DNA of 61,363 bases, from contig JAJETY010000002.1 in the NCBI GenBank assembly GCA_021268355.1, positions 1-61,363 of the forward strand. Direction: 5' to 3'. The notes under the pieces are model-generated. The model was given only the letters and a program-made list of their open reading frames with translations, had not been told where the DNA came from and did no database searches. Below, in pieces: positions 33,003 through 42,994 of this stretch. The stretch comes from Candidatus Nitrosopumilus sp. (GTDB lineage Archaea > Thermoproteota > Nitrososphaeria > Nitrososphaerales > Nitrosopumilaceae). The translations under genes were made by a program, and so were the position numbers. Numbering within the stretch: position 1 is the first letter of the stretch; each line of letters opens with the position of its first letter.

Positions 33003-35267
33003 GTGAACATTGATTCTACTCCTGAACTTGTTTCAGATGTTTATTCTAAATTAAAAGAAAATATAACAAAATTCCGAAACGTTATTGGAAGACCATTAAC
33101 TCTTACTGAAAAAATCTTATCTGGACATCTAAATGAAATAGATGATACGAAATTTGCTGGCGGAAAAGACTATGTCTTTCTTAAACCTGACAGAGTTGCA
33201 TTACAAGATGTAACTGGACAAATGGTAATGTTACAGTTTATGCAAGCTGGATTGAAACAAACAGCTTTGCCAACCACTGTTCATTGTGATCACCTGATTA
33301 GAGCTGAAGTACAAGGAGATATCGACATGAAAGTATCCCTTGATGAAAACAGCGAAGTCTTCAAATTTTTACAATCAGCTGCTGCAAAACATGGATGTGG
33401 ATTCTGGAAACCAGGTGCAGGTATCATACACCAAGTAGTTCTTGAAAACTATGCATTTCCTGGTGGACTGATGATTGGGACTGATTCTCACACTCCAAAT
33501 GCAGGCGGACTAGGAATGATTGCAATTGGTGTGGGTGGTCTTGATGCAGCTGAGACTATGGCTGGAATGCCTTGGGAATTACTGTATCCAAAAAGAATTG
33601 GTGTCAAACTAACTGGCCAGCTAAACGGATGGACTGCTCCTAAAGATATCATCCTAAAGGTTGCTGAAGAACTTACAGTTTCAGGCGGAACAAATTCCAT
33701 TGTAGAATACTTTGGACCTGGAACAAAATCAATCAGCTGCACTGGAAAAGCTACTATCACTAACATGGGAGCTGAAATTGGTGCAACATGTTCTATATTC
33801 CCATATGATGAAAGGATGGAAACTTATCTGAAATTTACAAATAGAAACGATATAGCTGAACTTGCAAATCAAAACAAAGATTCACTAGTAGCTGATCCTG
33901 AAGTTGAATCAAATCCTGAAAAATTCTTTGATAAAGTAATTGAAATTAATCTTTCAACACTAGAACCACATATTGTTGGACCACATACTCCTGACTTGGC
34001 ACGTTCAATTTCCAAACTATCTGATGATGTAAAGTCAAATGATTATGTCGATCCAATATCTGTTGCACTAATTGGAAGTTGTACGAACTCTTCTTATGAA
34101 GACATGTCAAGGGCTGCTAGTCTAGCGGAACAAGCAAAAGCAAAGGGCATCAAAGCAAAGATTCCATTATTGGTTACTCCTGGTTCTGAGCAAATTAGAG
34201 GAACAATTGAACGCGATGGGCAGATGGATTCTCTAAAAGATATTGGGGCAACTGTACTTGCAAATGCATGCGGTCCTTGCATTGGTCAATGGAATAGACC
34301 GGAGTTAAACAATGATGAACAAAATACCATTGTTACTACCTTTAATCGAAATTTCCCTGGAAGAAATGACGGACATAGAAGTACATTGAATTTCATTGGC
34401 AGTCCTGAAATGATTATTGCATTATCTTTAGGTGGCAGATTATCTTTCAACCCATTAGTTGATGAGTTGACAGCAGCCGATGGTACTAAATTCAAACTGG
34501 AACCACCAAAACCTGCTCCTGAAGTTCCTGAACAAGGATTCTTGAGACCAGAAGGAATCTTTGTTGCACCCCCTGAAAACTCTGATGATGTTGAAGTAAT
34601 CATTGATCCTAATAGCAAACGACTCCAAAGACTTGAACCTTTTCCACAGTGGGATGGCAAAGACTTTGAAGAGGTTCCCATAATGGTAAAGGCCAAAGGC
34701 AAGTGTACTACCGACCATATCTCTCCAGCAGGTGCATGGTTGTCTCTCCGTGGCCACCTGGATAATCTCAGCGATAACATGTTGCTAGGTGCAGTAAACG
34801 CATACAATGACGAAGTTGGAAAAGGCAAAAACGTTCTGAACAACGAAATTGAATCATTTTCAAAAATTGCAAGACAGTACAAAGAAAAACAGATGCGTTG
34901 GGTAATTATCGGCGATAACAACTATGGTGAGGGAAGCAGTAGAGAACATGCAGCGATGACTCCTAGATACCTTGGCTGTGCCGCAGTAATTACAAAGAGT
35001 CTTGCAAGAATTCACGAGACCAATTTAAAGAAACAAGGCTTGTTAGCATTTACATTTAGCAATCCTGATGACTATGAAAAAATTCTAGAAGATGATAAAA
35101 TCAGTCTAGTTGATTTGAATAACTTAGCACCTGGTAAACAAGTCAAATGCATAATTACTCATCTAGACGGAAACAAAGAAGAAATCATGCTGAATCATTC
35201 TTACAACAATTCCCAAATTGAATGGTTCAAAGCTGGTTCAGCACTAAACGTTTTAAGAAACAAGTAG
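33003..35267 (+). CDS. acn: aconitate hydratase
   Basis: 754 residues from GTG 33003; ATG 32985 is possible, but TATA-like TAAATATTAA at 32968-32977 fits a leaderless start at 33003. Cluster ligands are in GSCTNSSYEDM and NACGPCIGQW; TDSHTPNAGG and GEGSSREHAAM bind substrate. It is the mitochondrial-type aconitase that isomerises citrate and isocitrate with a [4Fe-4S] cluster. The tRNA-Trp gene follows convergently three bases after the stop. Confidence 0.95.
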   Translation: MNIDSTPELVSDVYSKLKENITKFRNVIGRPLTLTEKILSGHLNEIDDTKFAGGKDYVFLKPDRVALQDVTGQMVMLQFMQAGLKQTALPTTVHCDHLIRAEVQGDIDMKVSLDENSEVFKFLQSAAAKHGCGFWKPGAGIIHQVVLENYAFPGGLMIGTDSHTPNAGGLGMIAIGVGGLDAAETMAGMPWELLYPKRIGVKLTGQLNGWTAPKDIILKVAEELTVSGGTNSIVEYFGPGTKSISCTGKATITNMGAEIGATCSIFPYDERMETYLKFTNRNDIAELANQNKDSLVADPEVESNPEKFFDKVIEINLSTLEPHIVGPHTPDLARSISKLSDDVKSNDYVDPISVALIGSCTNSSYEDMSRAASLAEQAKAKGIKAKIPLLVTPGSEQIRGTIERDGQMDSLKDIGATVLANACGPCIGQWNRPELNNDEQNTIVTTFNRNFPGRNDGHRSTLNFIGSPEMIIALSLGGRLSFNPLVDELTAADGTKFKLEPPKPAPEVPEQGFLRPEGIFVAPPENSDDVEVIIDPNSKRLQRLEPFPQWDGKDFEEVPIMVKAKGKCTTDHISPAGAWLSLRGHLDNLSDNMLLGAVNAYNDEVGKGKNVLNNEIESFSKIARQYKEKQMRWVIIGDNNYGEGSSREHAAMTPRYLGCAAVITKSLARIHETNLKKQGLLAFTFSNPDDYEKILEDDKISLVDLNNLAPGKQVKCIITHLDGNKEEIMLNHSYNNSQIEWFKAGSALNVLRNK

Positions 35268-35306
35268 ACGTGGGGCCGACCGGAATCGAACCGGCGACCT
35301 ACGGGT

Positions 35307-35359
35307 CACTACAGCTCCAAACTTACATCATCCGTGAGTCAGTTTAGCTTAGTTTACCT
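35307..35359 (-). other. tRNA-Trp intron 2, position 37/38
   Basis: 53 nt beginning AGGTAAACT and ending GTAGTG. Exon GGCTCC can pair with intron GGAGCT. The 3' junction is a relaxed bulge-helix-bulge, so its boundary is less sure. It contains GATGATG (C-box-like) and ACTGAC (D-box-like), as in euryarchaeal tRNA-Trp introns that carry a C/D guide. Confidence 0.55.
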
Positions 35360-35368
35360 CTGGAGCCC

Positions 35369-35395
35369 TTAGCGGTGATCTTTTTCGTAGACACT
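35369..35395 (-). other. tRNA-Trp intron 1, inside the anticodon stem
   Basis: Between bases 28 and 29. Exon GGCG pairs with intron CGCT; bulges AC|A and AA|G; inner stem GTG/CAC extended by TCT/AGA. A good bulge-helix-bulge without the outer helix. Confidence 0.7.
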
Positions 35396-35515
35396 GTCGC
35401 CCTACCAGGCTAGGCTACGACCCCACAATCAAGAATGAAATAGACTTGAATTTTAAGTTACTTTTAACCAAGATTTATTTGCAATAATCATCAAATTGTA
35501 TTAGTCGATCAAATT

Positions 35516-36049
35516 ATGGCAAAAAAAATGTTAATCGCATTAGGAGCAATTCCTGTTATTGTTGCATTATTGATTTCAGTTCCGTTACTAACAAAAAATG
35601 AAATTCCAATTTCAGCTGCAAACTCTTTTGATAGACTAGATATTGAATACACAAAACACCAGCTAAAGAAAATTGATTATGGGGTAACTGAACGCGTTGG
35701 TTCACAAAAGACAGAGATATTGCTTATCAAAAATGATGGTGATGTAAAATATTCTGTGACAGAACAAGGATATCTTCAACCTGACATTAGGTCGCAATTG
35801 GATGAAAAAACACTAAACAAGATTAAGGCAATAATCAAAGAAACCGGATTCATGCAAATACCATCTTCTTCTTTTCCAATTTTAGAAAATATCACTGAAT
35901 ATCAAAAATCTAATGTAAAAATTACGTTGAATGGACGGGACCAGGAAATACATTGGCCGGAACAAAATGCTACTGATGGTTTTATTCCTCCAATAATTAC
36001 CATGGTTGAAACTGAACTTGATCAGATAATTAAGGAAATTAGTGAATAG
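35516..36049 (+). CDS. membrane-anchored extracytoplasmic protein
   Basis: 177 residues: an N-terminal membrane helix (about residues 5-27, LIALGAIPVIVALLISVPLL) and an exported domain of about 140 residues. The end of the domain (NVKITLNGRDQEIHWPEQNA, IITMVETELDQII) is reminiscent of small secreted archaeal proteins of unknown function. It precedes pdxS by 30 bp but has no evident link. Confidence 0.6.
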   Translation: MAKKMLIALGAIPVIVALLISVPLLTKNEIPISAANSFDRLDIEYTKHQLKKIDYGVTERVGSQKTEILLIKNDGDVKYSVTEQGYLQPDIRSQLDEKTLNKIKAIIKETGFMQIPSSSFPILENITEYQKSNVKITLNGRDQEIHWPEQNATDGFIPPIITMVETELDQIIKEISE

Positions 36050-36079
36050 GTACAAATACTGTCTGAGAAGAATTAGGTT

Positions 36080-37048
36080 ATGCTTCCATTATCTGGAGAA
36101 CGCAGTAACGCAAAAGGAATTGTTTGTGAAAGAAAAGAATCATCTGATGTCCTGCGAGGCACATCTACTCTAAAACGTGGATTTGCCCACATGCTCAAAA
36201 ATGGTGTTGTAATGGATGTGACGACTGTAGAGCAAGCCCAGATAGCTGAAGAAGCAGGCGCAGTATCTGTAATGGTACTAGACAAACTTCCATCTGATGT
36301 AAGAAAAGCAGGTGGTGTTGCAAGAACTGCAAGTATTAGAGTTATTGAAGATATCATGGACTCGGTAACAATCCCTGTGATGGCAAAATGTAGAATTGGT
36401 CACGTTAATGAAGCACTTGTCTTACAAGAGACAGATGTTGACATGATTGATGAATCCGAAGTTTTGACTCCAGCTGATGAACTACGTCATATTTGGAAAT
36501 GGGATTTCACAACACCTTTTGTTAATGGCGCTCGTTCCTTGGCAGAAGCTTTGAGAAGAATTGAAGAAGGAGCTGCAATGATTAGAACAAAAGGTGAACC
36601 AGGAACTGGTAATGTTGCTGAAGCAATCACACATATCAAAAAAGTAAATGATGAATTGAGAACAATAAAATCAATTTATGATTCCGGTGACAATCAGGAT
36701 TTAGTCCGAATGGCAAGAGAGTTCAAAGTATCTTATGATATTGTAGAACAAACTGCAAAACTAGGAAGATTGCCTGTTGTCAACTTTGCAGCAGGAGGAA
36801 TCGCAACTCCAGCTGATGCAGCATATCTGATGTCATTAGGATGCGATGGAATCTTTGTCGGTTCAGGAATTTTCAATGCAAGTGATGCAGCAGAACGTGC
36901 AAGAGCAATTGTTTTGGCAACAACATTCTGGAATGAGGCAGACAAGGTCAAAGAAGCACAAAAAATGATTGATGAGAGACAATCAATGTTAGGATTAGAT
37001 GTAAAGACTCTGGAGTTACGTATGCAAGATAGAGGCGGTTCAGCATGA
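36080..37048 (+). CDS. pdxS: pyridoxal 5'-phosphate synthase subunit PdxS
   Basis: 322 residues. [38 protein letters not shown] and the phosphate-binding [12 protein letters not shown] are diagnostic. It condenses ribose 5-phosphate, glyceraldehyde 3-phosphate and ammonia from PdxT to make PLP. It overlaps pdxT by four bases (ATGA). The PLP made here serves enzymes such as the fusion at 4490-6031. Confidence 0.95.
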   Translation: MLPLSGERSNAKGIVCERKESSDVLRGTSTLKRGFAHMLKNGVVMDVTTVEQAQIAEEAGAVSVMVLDKLPSDVRKAGGVARTASIRVIEDIMDSVTIPVMAKCRIGHVNEALVLQETDVDMIDESEVLTPADELRHIWKWDFTTPFVNGARSLAEALRRIEEGAAMIRTKGEPGTGNVAEAITHIKKVNDELRTIKSIYDSGDNQDLVRMAREFKVSYDIVEQTAKLGRLPVVNFAAGGIATPADAAYLMSLGCDGIFVGSGIFNASDAAERARAIVLATTFWNEADKVKEAQKMIDERQSMLGLDVKTLELRMQDRGGSA

Positions 37049-37662
37049 GTACAAAAATTGGAATTCTTGCCATACAAGGCGATGTTGCTGAAAATGTATC
37101 CTCATTGGTAGCATCTATTGCTGATCTGAATCAAGACGCAACAGTTCATGTTGTAAAGACTCCTGAAGAGATTTCTGCAATGGATGGATTGGTAATTCCT
37201 GGTGGTGAAAGTACTACCATTGGACAATTGTCTTTGGTTAATGGCTCTCAAAAAGTAATCAAGCAAAAGGTAGAGTCTGGAATGCCAGTACTAGGAATTT
37301 GCGCTGGAATGGTACTACTAGCAAGTAATGCAACTGATAGAGTTGTTGGAAAAATGGATCAACCGCTATTTGATTTTCTAGATATTGAGCTTGAGAGAAA
37401 CTCTTTTGGTAGACAACGCGAATCTTTTGAGGCAAAAATATCAATGGATTCAATTGGAATCTCAAACTATCATGGTGTGTTTATTCGAGCTCCTGCAATC
37501 TCATCAACTTCTGATGATATTGAGGTACTAGCAAGATTTAATGAGAAAATTGTTGCAATCAAAAAGGGAAACATCATTGGAACATCTTTTCATCCGGAAC
37601 TAACTGATGATTTGGCAGTTCACAAATATTTTGTAAATTTGGTTAAAGAATCTAAAAACTGA
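37045..37662 (+). CDS. pdxT: pyridoxal 5'-phosphate synthase glutaminase subunit PdxT
   Basis: 205 residues of class I glutaminase type. GGESTT binds substrate, GICAGMVLL carries the nucleophilic Cys, and SFHPELTDD gives the His-x-Glu of the catalytic triad. It supplies ammonia to PdxS. Start ATG 37045 overlaps pdxS. Confidence 0.95.
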   Translation: MSTKIGILAIQGDVAENVSSLVASIADLNQDATVHVVKTPEEISAMDGLVIPGGESTTIGQLSLVNGSQKVIKQKVESGMPVLGICAGMVLLASNATDRVVGKMDQPLFDFLDIELERNSFGRQRESFEAKISMDSIGISNYHGVFIRAPAISSTSDDIEVLARFNEKIVAIKKGNIIGTSFHPELTDDLAVHKYFVNLVKESKN

Positions 37663-37671
37663 TTCCATAAA

Positions 37672-39987
37672 TCATTCTAAATTATGCATTGATTGCAAAT
37701 CTTTCTTAAATTCAGATAAACTCTCAGGAACTTCAATTGCAATAGAGTCCTTTAATGACAATTCTTTTGCTTTTTTCTCATTCCAAACTTTGGAGTTAAA
37801 CTGGACTACTTCCTCAGTAGTTTTAGAATGGTCTTCTACATCTTCTGATTCAGCTTGTCTTTCTGTATGAATACTAGTCTCTGAATACAATGTCTGCCAG
37901 AGATATTCTGTGATAAATGGAGTAATTGGTGCCAATAATTTCAAGACTGTAGATAGTACTTTGTGTAATGTGTAGATGGCTGCATCTCTTTCTTCTTTAG
38001 AAAATCCTTCTCCATAGGCTCGTTTTTTGACCATTTCTATATAGTGTGCTGCAAAAAGATTCCAAGTAAATTCTCTAATTGCAATTGCTGGAACAAAGAA
38101 GTTGTATTCATCATATCCCTTTTTACAATCTTTAACTAAATTATTTAATTCAGATAAAATCCATTTATCAACTGTAGTTGGGTTTCCTTCTTTTACTACT
38201 GGGAAGCTAGACAAGAATCTTGAAACATTCCATAACTTGCTCAAGAACTTTTTAGTTGACTCTATCTTTTGTTCATTGCATCTAAAGTCATAACCGTGAT
38301 TAATCTCACTTGCACTCCAGAACCTAAACGTGTCAGCTCCAAACTTTTCAATTACTGGTAGTGGATCAATTGCATTTCCTTTACTCTTACTCATCTTCAT
38401 TCCTTTCTCATCAAGACCATATCCCATGATCCAAGCTTCACTCCATGGTTTCTTACCAGTTAACATATCACATCGCAAGAGTGTGTAATAGAGCCATGTC
38501 CTTACGATATCTTTTGCTTGAGGTCTTAGTGATGTTGGATATGTCTTCTCAAAGAATTCTGAATCCTTGTTATACTTTGTAACAAATAACGGTGATACAC
38601 TAGAATCCATCCATGTATCAAATGTTCTATCTTCTCCAGTAAACTCACCATTACTACACTTTACACATTTGTCAATTGGACATTTCTCCTTCCATGGTTG
38701 ATAGTACTTTCCTGGCTCAGGGACATGTGGTTCATTACAACTAGAACAATACCAGATAGGAATTTCAGTTCCATAGTATCTTCGTCTAGAAATTGGCCAG
38801 TCAATAGAAATGGAATCTAGCCAGTTCATCAAAATTTGCTTGTGCATAGAGGGGTAAAATGTGATTTCTGAGCCTAATTTTCGCATTTTTTCAATGGAAT
38901 CTTTCTGTTTGAGATAGTACTCCTCCATTGGAATTATTTCAATTGGAATCTTACTTCTCTCTGAAATTGGAGTTCTGTGATTAATCTCTTCGATTTTCTC
39001 TACAAATCCTCTAGCTTCTAAATCTTCGATAATTTTCTCTCTAGCTTGTTTTGGTTTTAGTCCTGCATATTCACCTGCAGCTTCAGTCATTCTTCCATCC
39101 AAACCAATTGCAACAATCTCTTCTAGCTCCATCTCTCTAAACAATGCAACGTCGTTCTGATCACCATAGCTACAAACCATTACAGCACCTGAACCAAAGT
39201 CTTGCTGAGCTGAATGGTGAGTTTTAATTTCAACTTCAGCTCCTGTAACTGGAACTATTACCTTGCTTCCAACAAATGGAGCATATCTCTCATCTTCAGG
39301 ATTTACAATAACGGTACGACATGCACAAAGTAATTCTGGTCTTGTACTTGCAATGATTATTTCTTTATCAGTATCTTTTATTTTGAATTTCATGTGGACT
39401 AGTTTTGTCTGCAAGTCCTGGTATGCAATTTCAGCATCAGCAATTGTAGTGCCAGATACCCAATCATAGTTGTTAGGTCTTGTAGCTAGAACAATTTTTC
39501 CTTCCTTCCATAAAGTGATGAATGTAGATTGTGTTAGTGCACGATACTCTTCTGAATCCGTTCTGTAATGGTTCTTCAAGTCACCACTAAGACCGAGATT
39601 AGTCATGATCAACACCATCTCTTCTTCCAAATCATCCAAAGCTTCTCTACATAAATTCAAGAATTCTCCTCTATCAGTTTCTCTCATTCTGATGTTGTGT
39701 TTTTTCTCAGTGTAGAACTCTACAGGTAAACCATTTCTGTCAATTCCAATTGGAAAGTAAACGTTTTTGCCATTCATTCTTGCAGTTCTTGCAATCATAT
39801 CTATCTGGGAGTAATGTGCTGCAGCTCCAATGTGCCAAGGCCTGCCTGATGGGTATGGTGGAGGCGTGTCTATGGTGTAATTATCATCAGTTGGAGTGAA
39901 TTTGTAAAGGTCTGAATCCTGCCATTTCTTTAGCACCTGTGCCTCTAACTCTGGATTCCAAGCCTTTTCTGTAATTTTTGGGTCCAT
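37672..39987 (-). CDS. valS: valyl-tRNA synthetase
   Basis: 771 residues from ATG 39987 (MDPKITEKAWNPELE). Class I signatures: PPPYPSGRPWHIGAAAHYS (HIGH-like) and KMSKSKGNAIDP. The editing domain CP1 lies in the middle, with a CxxC-like zinc site (WYCSSCNEPH, CIDKCVKC-like). The frame extends to 40071 but the shorter start fits the family. Immediately downstream of the PTPS-domain gene on the same strand. Confidence 0.95.
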   Translation of the reverse strand: MDPKITEKAWNPELEAQVLKKWQDSDLYKFTPTDDNYTIDTPPPYPSGRPWHIGAAAHYSQIDMIARTARMNGKNVYFPIGIDRNGLPVEFYTEKKHNIRMRETDRGEFLNLCREALDDLEEEMVLIMTNLGLSGDLKNHYRTDSEEYRALTQSTFITLWKEGKIVLATRPNNYDWVSGTTIADAEIAYQDLQTKLVHMKFKIKDTDKEIIIASTRPELLCACRTVIVNPEDERYAPFVGSKVIVPVTGAEVEIKTHHSAQQDFGSGAVMVCSYGDQNDVALFREMELEEIVAIGLDGRMTEAAGEYAGLKPKQAREKIIEDLEARGFVEKIEEINHRTPISERSKIPIEIIPMEEYYLKQKDSIEKMRKLGSEITFYPSMHKQILMNWLDSISIDWPISRRRYYGTEIPIWYCSSCNEPHVPEPGKYYQPWKEKCPIDKCVKCSNGEFTGEDRTFDTWMDSSVSPLFVTKYNKDSEFFEKTYPTSLRPQAKDIVRTWLYYTLLRCDMLTGKKPWSEAWIMGYGLDEKGMKMSKSKGNAIDPLPVIEKFGADTFRFWSASEINHGYDFRCNEQKIESTKKFLSKLWNVSRFLSSFPVVKEGNPTTVDKWILSELNNLVKDCKKGYDEYNFFVPAIAIREFTWNLFAAHYIEMVKKRAYGEGFSKEERDAAIYTLHKVLSTVLKLLAPITPFITEYLWQTLYSETSIHTERQAESEDVEDHSKTTEEVVQFNSKVWNEKKAKELSLKDSIAIEVPESLSEFKKDLQSMHNLE

Positions 39988-39988
39988 T

Positions 39989-40813
39989 TTACAAAGTGTC
40001 TTTTGAGATGTTTGATATAATGTGAGAGCCCTTGTTGTAACCCTCATAGATGTAAACACCAACTGCTTCAACGTTTGAAGGCATCTTAGGTGCTAGTAAT
40101 TTGATTAGTTCACTGGATAGATTCTCTACAGTAGCTTCGCCTTCTAAAAGATAGGTTGTATGTTTTGGAACTTGTAACTCAAACATTCCTTGAGGACCCT
40201 CAAATGATACAACATAGTGAGAGTCGTCTTCGGATTTCATATACTTTCTATTAATGAAAAACTTGTGATCAAATGCAGTCAACACTTCTTTGATAATCTT
40301 TTTTGCAACACCAAAGTCCAACAACAAATTATCTTTCATCTGTCCAACCAATTCAACCATAACAGATGATGTGTGTCCGTGTAGGATAGAGCATTTCTCA
40401 ACTAGTGGAAGGATATGAGCATAATCAAATGCAAATGATGCATCATCTAAAAAGATAGAACCAGTCTGTGGTGTCTTGTCATAAAATACAATATCTTGCA
40501 ACTCTTTTAGCTGTGCAGAATATTTTCCGTGTCCAATTGCCATTACTTTTTGATCAGGAAAATCATCTTTGATCTGTTTATACTTTGCAATATCGTCTTC
40601 ATTATCAATTACTTCAATCAATCCTTTTGCAGTTTTGAAATCAACTGTTACTTCAGTTCCATCTTTCAATGTAACCTTGTGATTGTATTCGTATTCATCT
40701 TCAAGAAAATCTAGCATCTGGGCTACTGTCAACTCTGTTCGAGTTCTCAGCAAATTTCCTTTCTTGTCAATATACTTGAAATCTGAATCCAATACTGCGG
40801 GACTTGTTGCCAT
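39989..40813 (-). CDS. 6-pyruvoyl-tetrahydropterin-synthase-like protein with N-terminal extension
   Basis: 274 residues. Residues about 120-265 are a PTPS/QueD domain: FAFDYAHILP, SILHGHTSSVMVEL, LLDFG and FDHKFF include the three zinc His, and TVENLSSELI closes the active site. The first 120 residues (about 1-115) are extra, charged and without a known motif. PTPS enzymes make tetrahydropterin or preQ0 precursors. A pterin carbinolamine dehydratase gene lies at 41834, so pterin metabolism is plausible. Which product is made is not clear. Confidence 0.78.
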   Translation of the reverse strand: MATSPAVLDSDFKYIDKKGNLLRTRTELTVAQMLDFLEDEYEYNHKVTLKDGTEVTVDFKTAKGLIEVIDNEDDIAKYKQIKDDFPDQKVMAIGHGKYSAQLKELQDIVFYDKTPQTGSIFLDDASFAFDYAHILPLVEKCSILHGHTSSVMVELVGQMKDNLLLDFGVAKKIIKEVLTAFDHKFFINRKYMKSEDDSHYVVSFEGPQGMFELQVPKHTTYLLEGEATVENLSSELIKLLAPKMPSNVEAVGVYIYEGYNKGSHIISNISKDTL

Positions 40814-40952
40814 GTGAAATCATCTGCCCAGAGTCATTATATAAATTCTGAAAATTTTACGCCTAAACCATTCATTTTAGGCACAAAATCCATTCTGATT
40901 TTTGATTTTATCATATATGCTAATATTCTAAAACAAATTCTGATATTTTGTA

Positions 40953-41792
40953 TTGGTTAGTCAGGGAATTCTAATTGGAATTGCAGTTGGAGTATTTTTT
41001 GCAGGAATAGGAATAGGCATTGCTGCTTTGCAAACAACATCAATGATGACTGGTCAAAACATGCAACAAATGATGAATGATCCTCAACAGATGAACCAGT
41101 GGATGAATACTATGATGAATGATCCGCAAGCAATGCAACAGATGCATGACATGATGATGTCAAATCCTCAACACATGAATCAGATGATGGGGACAATGAT
41201 GGATTCCATGATGAATGATCCAGAATTGCAGCAACAAATGATGACTCAGATGATGAATAATCAAGCAATGATGGACTATATGATGAATAATCAAGATGTA
41301 ATGAATATGATGATGGGAAGTAACATGATGGATGGAAATATGATGATGGGAGGACACATGATGGGTTCTGGAATGATGAGTTCCCAACCTTCTCAAACAA
41401 TTCCTGCAGATGCAGAACCACAAACTAGAACATTCCAAATCAGCATGGAAGAAGTAGAGTTTTACGCTGAAGTTGAAAATGAAAATGGAGAGGAAGAGAT
41501 TGCATTTGTTGAATTACATGTATGGGAGCCAAACATCATAATTGTTAATCAAGGAGATACTGTAGTTCTTGAAATTACAAATCCAAGAAAACATGCACAC
41601 ACATTAACAATTCCTGCATTTGATGTAAATTCTGAAATGCTTGAACCTAGAGTTGGAGCAGATACTGTAACCTTTGTTGCAGATACTCCGGGAGTCTTTA
41701 CATTCTATTGTGGATTGCCCTATGTTCCAGAGAAACTGTACTGTGATCCTGACCATAATATGATGACAGGAACTTTGATTGTGTTAGAATAG
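40953..41792 (+). CDS. membrane-anchored Met-rich cupredoxin with CuA-like motif
   Basis: 279 residues from TTG 40953. Residues about 4-27 are a membrane helix. Residues about 28-140 are extremely Met-, Gln- and Asn-rich (NMMQQMMN-like), an expected copper(I)-binding tract. The last 120 residues are a cupredoxin: RKHAHTLTIP supplies a His and FYCGLPYVPEKLYCDPDHNMM supplies C-x10-C-x3-H-x2-M, the CuA pattern with a loop seven residues longer. It may store, deliver or carry electrons through copper at the outside of the membrane. Its role is inferred from composition. Confidence 0.75.
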   Translation: MVSQGILIGIAVGVFFAGIGIGIAALQTTSMMTGQNMQQMMNDPQQMNQWMNTMMNDPQAMQQMHDMMMSNPQHMNQMMGTMMDSMMNDPELQQQMMTQMMNNQAMMDYMMNNQDVMNMMMGSNMMDGNMMMGGHMMGSGMMSSQPSQTIPADAEPQTRTFQISMEEVEFYAEVENENGEEEIAFVELHVWEPNIIIVNQGDTVVLEITNPRKHAHTLTIPAFDVNSEMLEPRVGADTVTFVADTPGVFTFYCGLPYVPEKLYCDPDHNMMTGTLIVLE

Positions 41793-41833
41793 TTTGAATT
41801 TTAGAAAAAATTCGTATTTGTCAAACTAACCGT

Positions 41834-42118
41834 CTAATGTTTTAGTAGAGAATTCAGGATTCTAGCCAGATTGATGTCATTACTAGTAATGCCGCCTGCA
41901 TCATGGGTTGTCAACTCTATTACGAGTTTGTTATACACGTTAAACCACTCTGGATGATGATTCATCTTTTCAATCTCCATTGCAGCCATTGTCATAAACC
42001 CAAATGCTTGGTTAAAGCTATCAAACTGAATTTCTCTATGTAATTTGTCATTTACGACACTCCATCCTGGTAGGTTTTTCAGTTCTTGTTCAATTTCTTC
42101 TTGTGATAATCTCATCAT
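41834..42118 (-). CDS. pterin-4a-carbinolamine dehydratase
   Basis: 94 residues (93 from the second ATG). [25 protein letters not shown] holds the conserved His-His-Pro-x-Trp motif of PCD/DCoH. It dehydrates the pterin carbinolamine formed by aromatic amino-acid hydroxylases or acts as a stability factor. In archaea it often occurs with molybdopterin or other pterin genes; the PTPS-like gene is 1 kb away. Confidence 0.9.
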   Translation of the reverse strand: MMRLSQEEIEQELKNLPGWSVVNDKLHREIQFDSFNQAFGFMTMAAMEIEKMNHHPEWFNVYNKLVIELTTHDAGGITSNDINLARILNSLLKH

Positions 42119-42188
42119 TTTGTAGTATTATTCCATTCAATTAATAGTTAAAGAGTTTGATTCATTACCCTTTGTAGAATTTAAAGGG

Positions 42189-42950
42189 ATGTCCATGGAT
42201 CAGAAATACCAAGAACTATTTGATAAAATCAAAACTGCAATTAATCAAACTGCAACTGATAAAAAAATTGGAATTGCATTTTCAGGTGGTGTTGACAGCA
42301 CACTAGTATCAAAAATTTGCAAGGACATGGGTTATGATATCACTCTACTTACAATTGGATTTGCTGAATCCCATGACATCTTGTTTGCAAAAGAAGTAAA
42401 TGAACAACTCAATTATCCTCATCACATTTTAGAGATTGATCCAAAAGACTTTCCAAAAATACCCTCAGAGATTAATGAAAAAATAAAGACTGACAATCTA
42501 TCCTGGAATGAAAACTGTATTGCATTTTACTATGTATCAAAACTTGCAAAGAGTCTTGATATCAGTACAGTAGTTACTGCAAACGGAATTGATGAGCTAT
42601 TTTGTGGATACAATGCCTATAGAGAAGCGTATTCTGGTGGAGAATCCAAGATAATCGAAGTCATGGATGCAAAACTCGACAACGAACTCAAAATGATGAA
42701 GGCAGTCAATCTAATTGCATCTGAATTTGGCGTAAAAATTCTACAACCATTACTGTCTCCAGATTTCATCAATTATGCAAAGACAGTACCAATCACAGAA
42801 AAAATTACAGATTCTGAAGACATGTATCGCAAACACATCATAAGAAAACTAGCAAGTCAAATCGGTGTACCTGAAGTTTCATACAACAAGAAAAAGAAAG
42901 CACTACAGTATGGTTCTAAAATTCACAAAACTCTGCTAAAGACTAGATGA
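42189..42950 (+). CDS. asparagine-synthase-like ATP pyrophosphatase
   Basis: 253 residues. IGIAFSGGVDSTLVSKI is the PP-loop ATP site; VVTANGIDELFCGYNAYR resembles the asparagine synthase C-domain. There is no N-terminal glutaminase domain, so ammonia would have to be supplied from elsewhere or the enzyme has another substrate. Cytoplasmic. Start ATG at 42189. It is followed by UspA, 24 bp on. Confidence 0.8.
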   Translation: MSMDQKYQELFDKIKTAINQTATDKKIGIAFSGGVDSTLVSKICKDMGYDITLLTIGFAESHDILFAKEVNEQLNYPHHILEIDPKDFPKIPSEINEKIKTDNLSWNENCIAFYYVSKLAKSLDISTVVTANGIDELFCGYNAYREAYSGGESKIIEVMDAKLDNELKMMKAVNLIASEFGVKILQPLLSPDFINYAKTVPITEKITDSEDMYRKHIIRKLASQIGVPEVSYNKKKKALQYGSKIHKTLLKTR

Positions 42951-42994
42951 ACTAAAACTAAGCCAATAAATATTTGAAAATATGGTCTATTTTA

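Larger units (their letters stand above)
35271..35424 (-). tRNA. tRNA-Trp (CCA anticodon) with two introns
   Basis: Acceptor GGGGTCG/CGGCCCC with A73, T-arm GCCGG-TTCGATT-CCGGT. The anticodon stem ACGGG/CCCGT and loop CTCCAGA appear only after removing 27 bases (35369-35395) within the anticodon stem and 53 bases (35307-35359) at 37/38. Mature length is 74 nt. The result matches archaeal tRNA-Trp. Confidence 0.85.

Noticed and set aside
34286-34921. Long minus-strand frame inside aconitase
   Set aside because: No domain, and the aconitase frame is complete with catalytic residues.
40953-41440. Long minus-strand ORFs opposite the Met-rich region
   Set aside because: They arise because Met codons read as His and Ser on the other strand; the plus-strand protein has clear domains.
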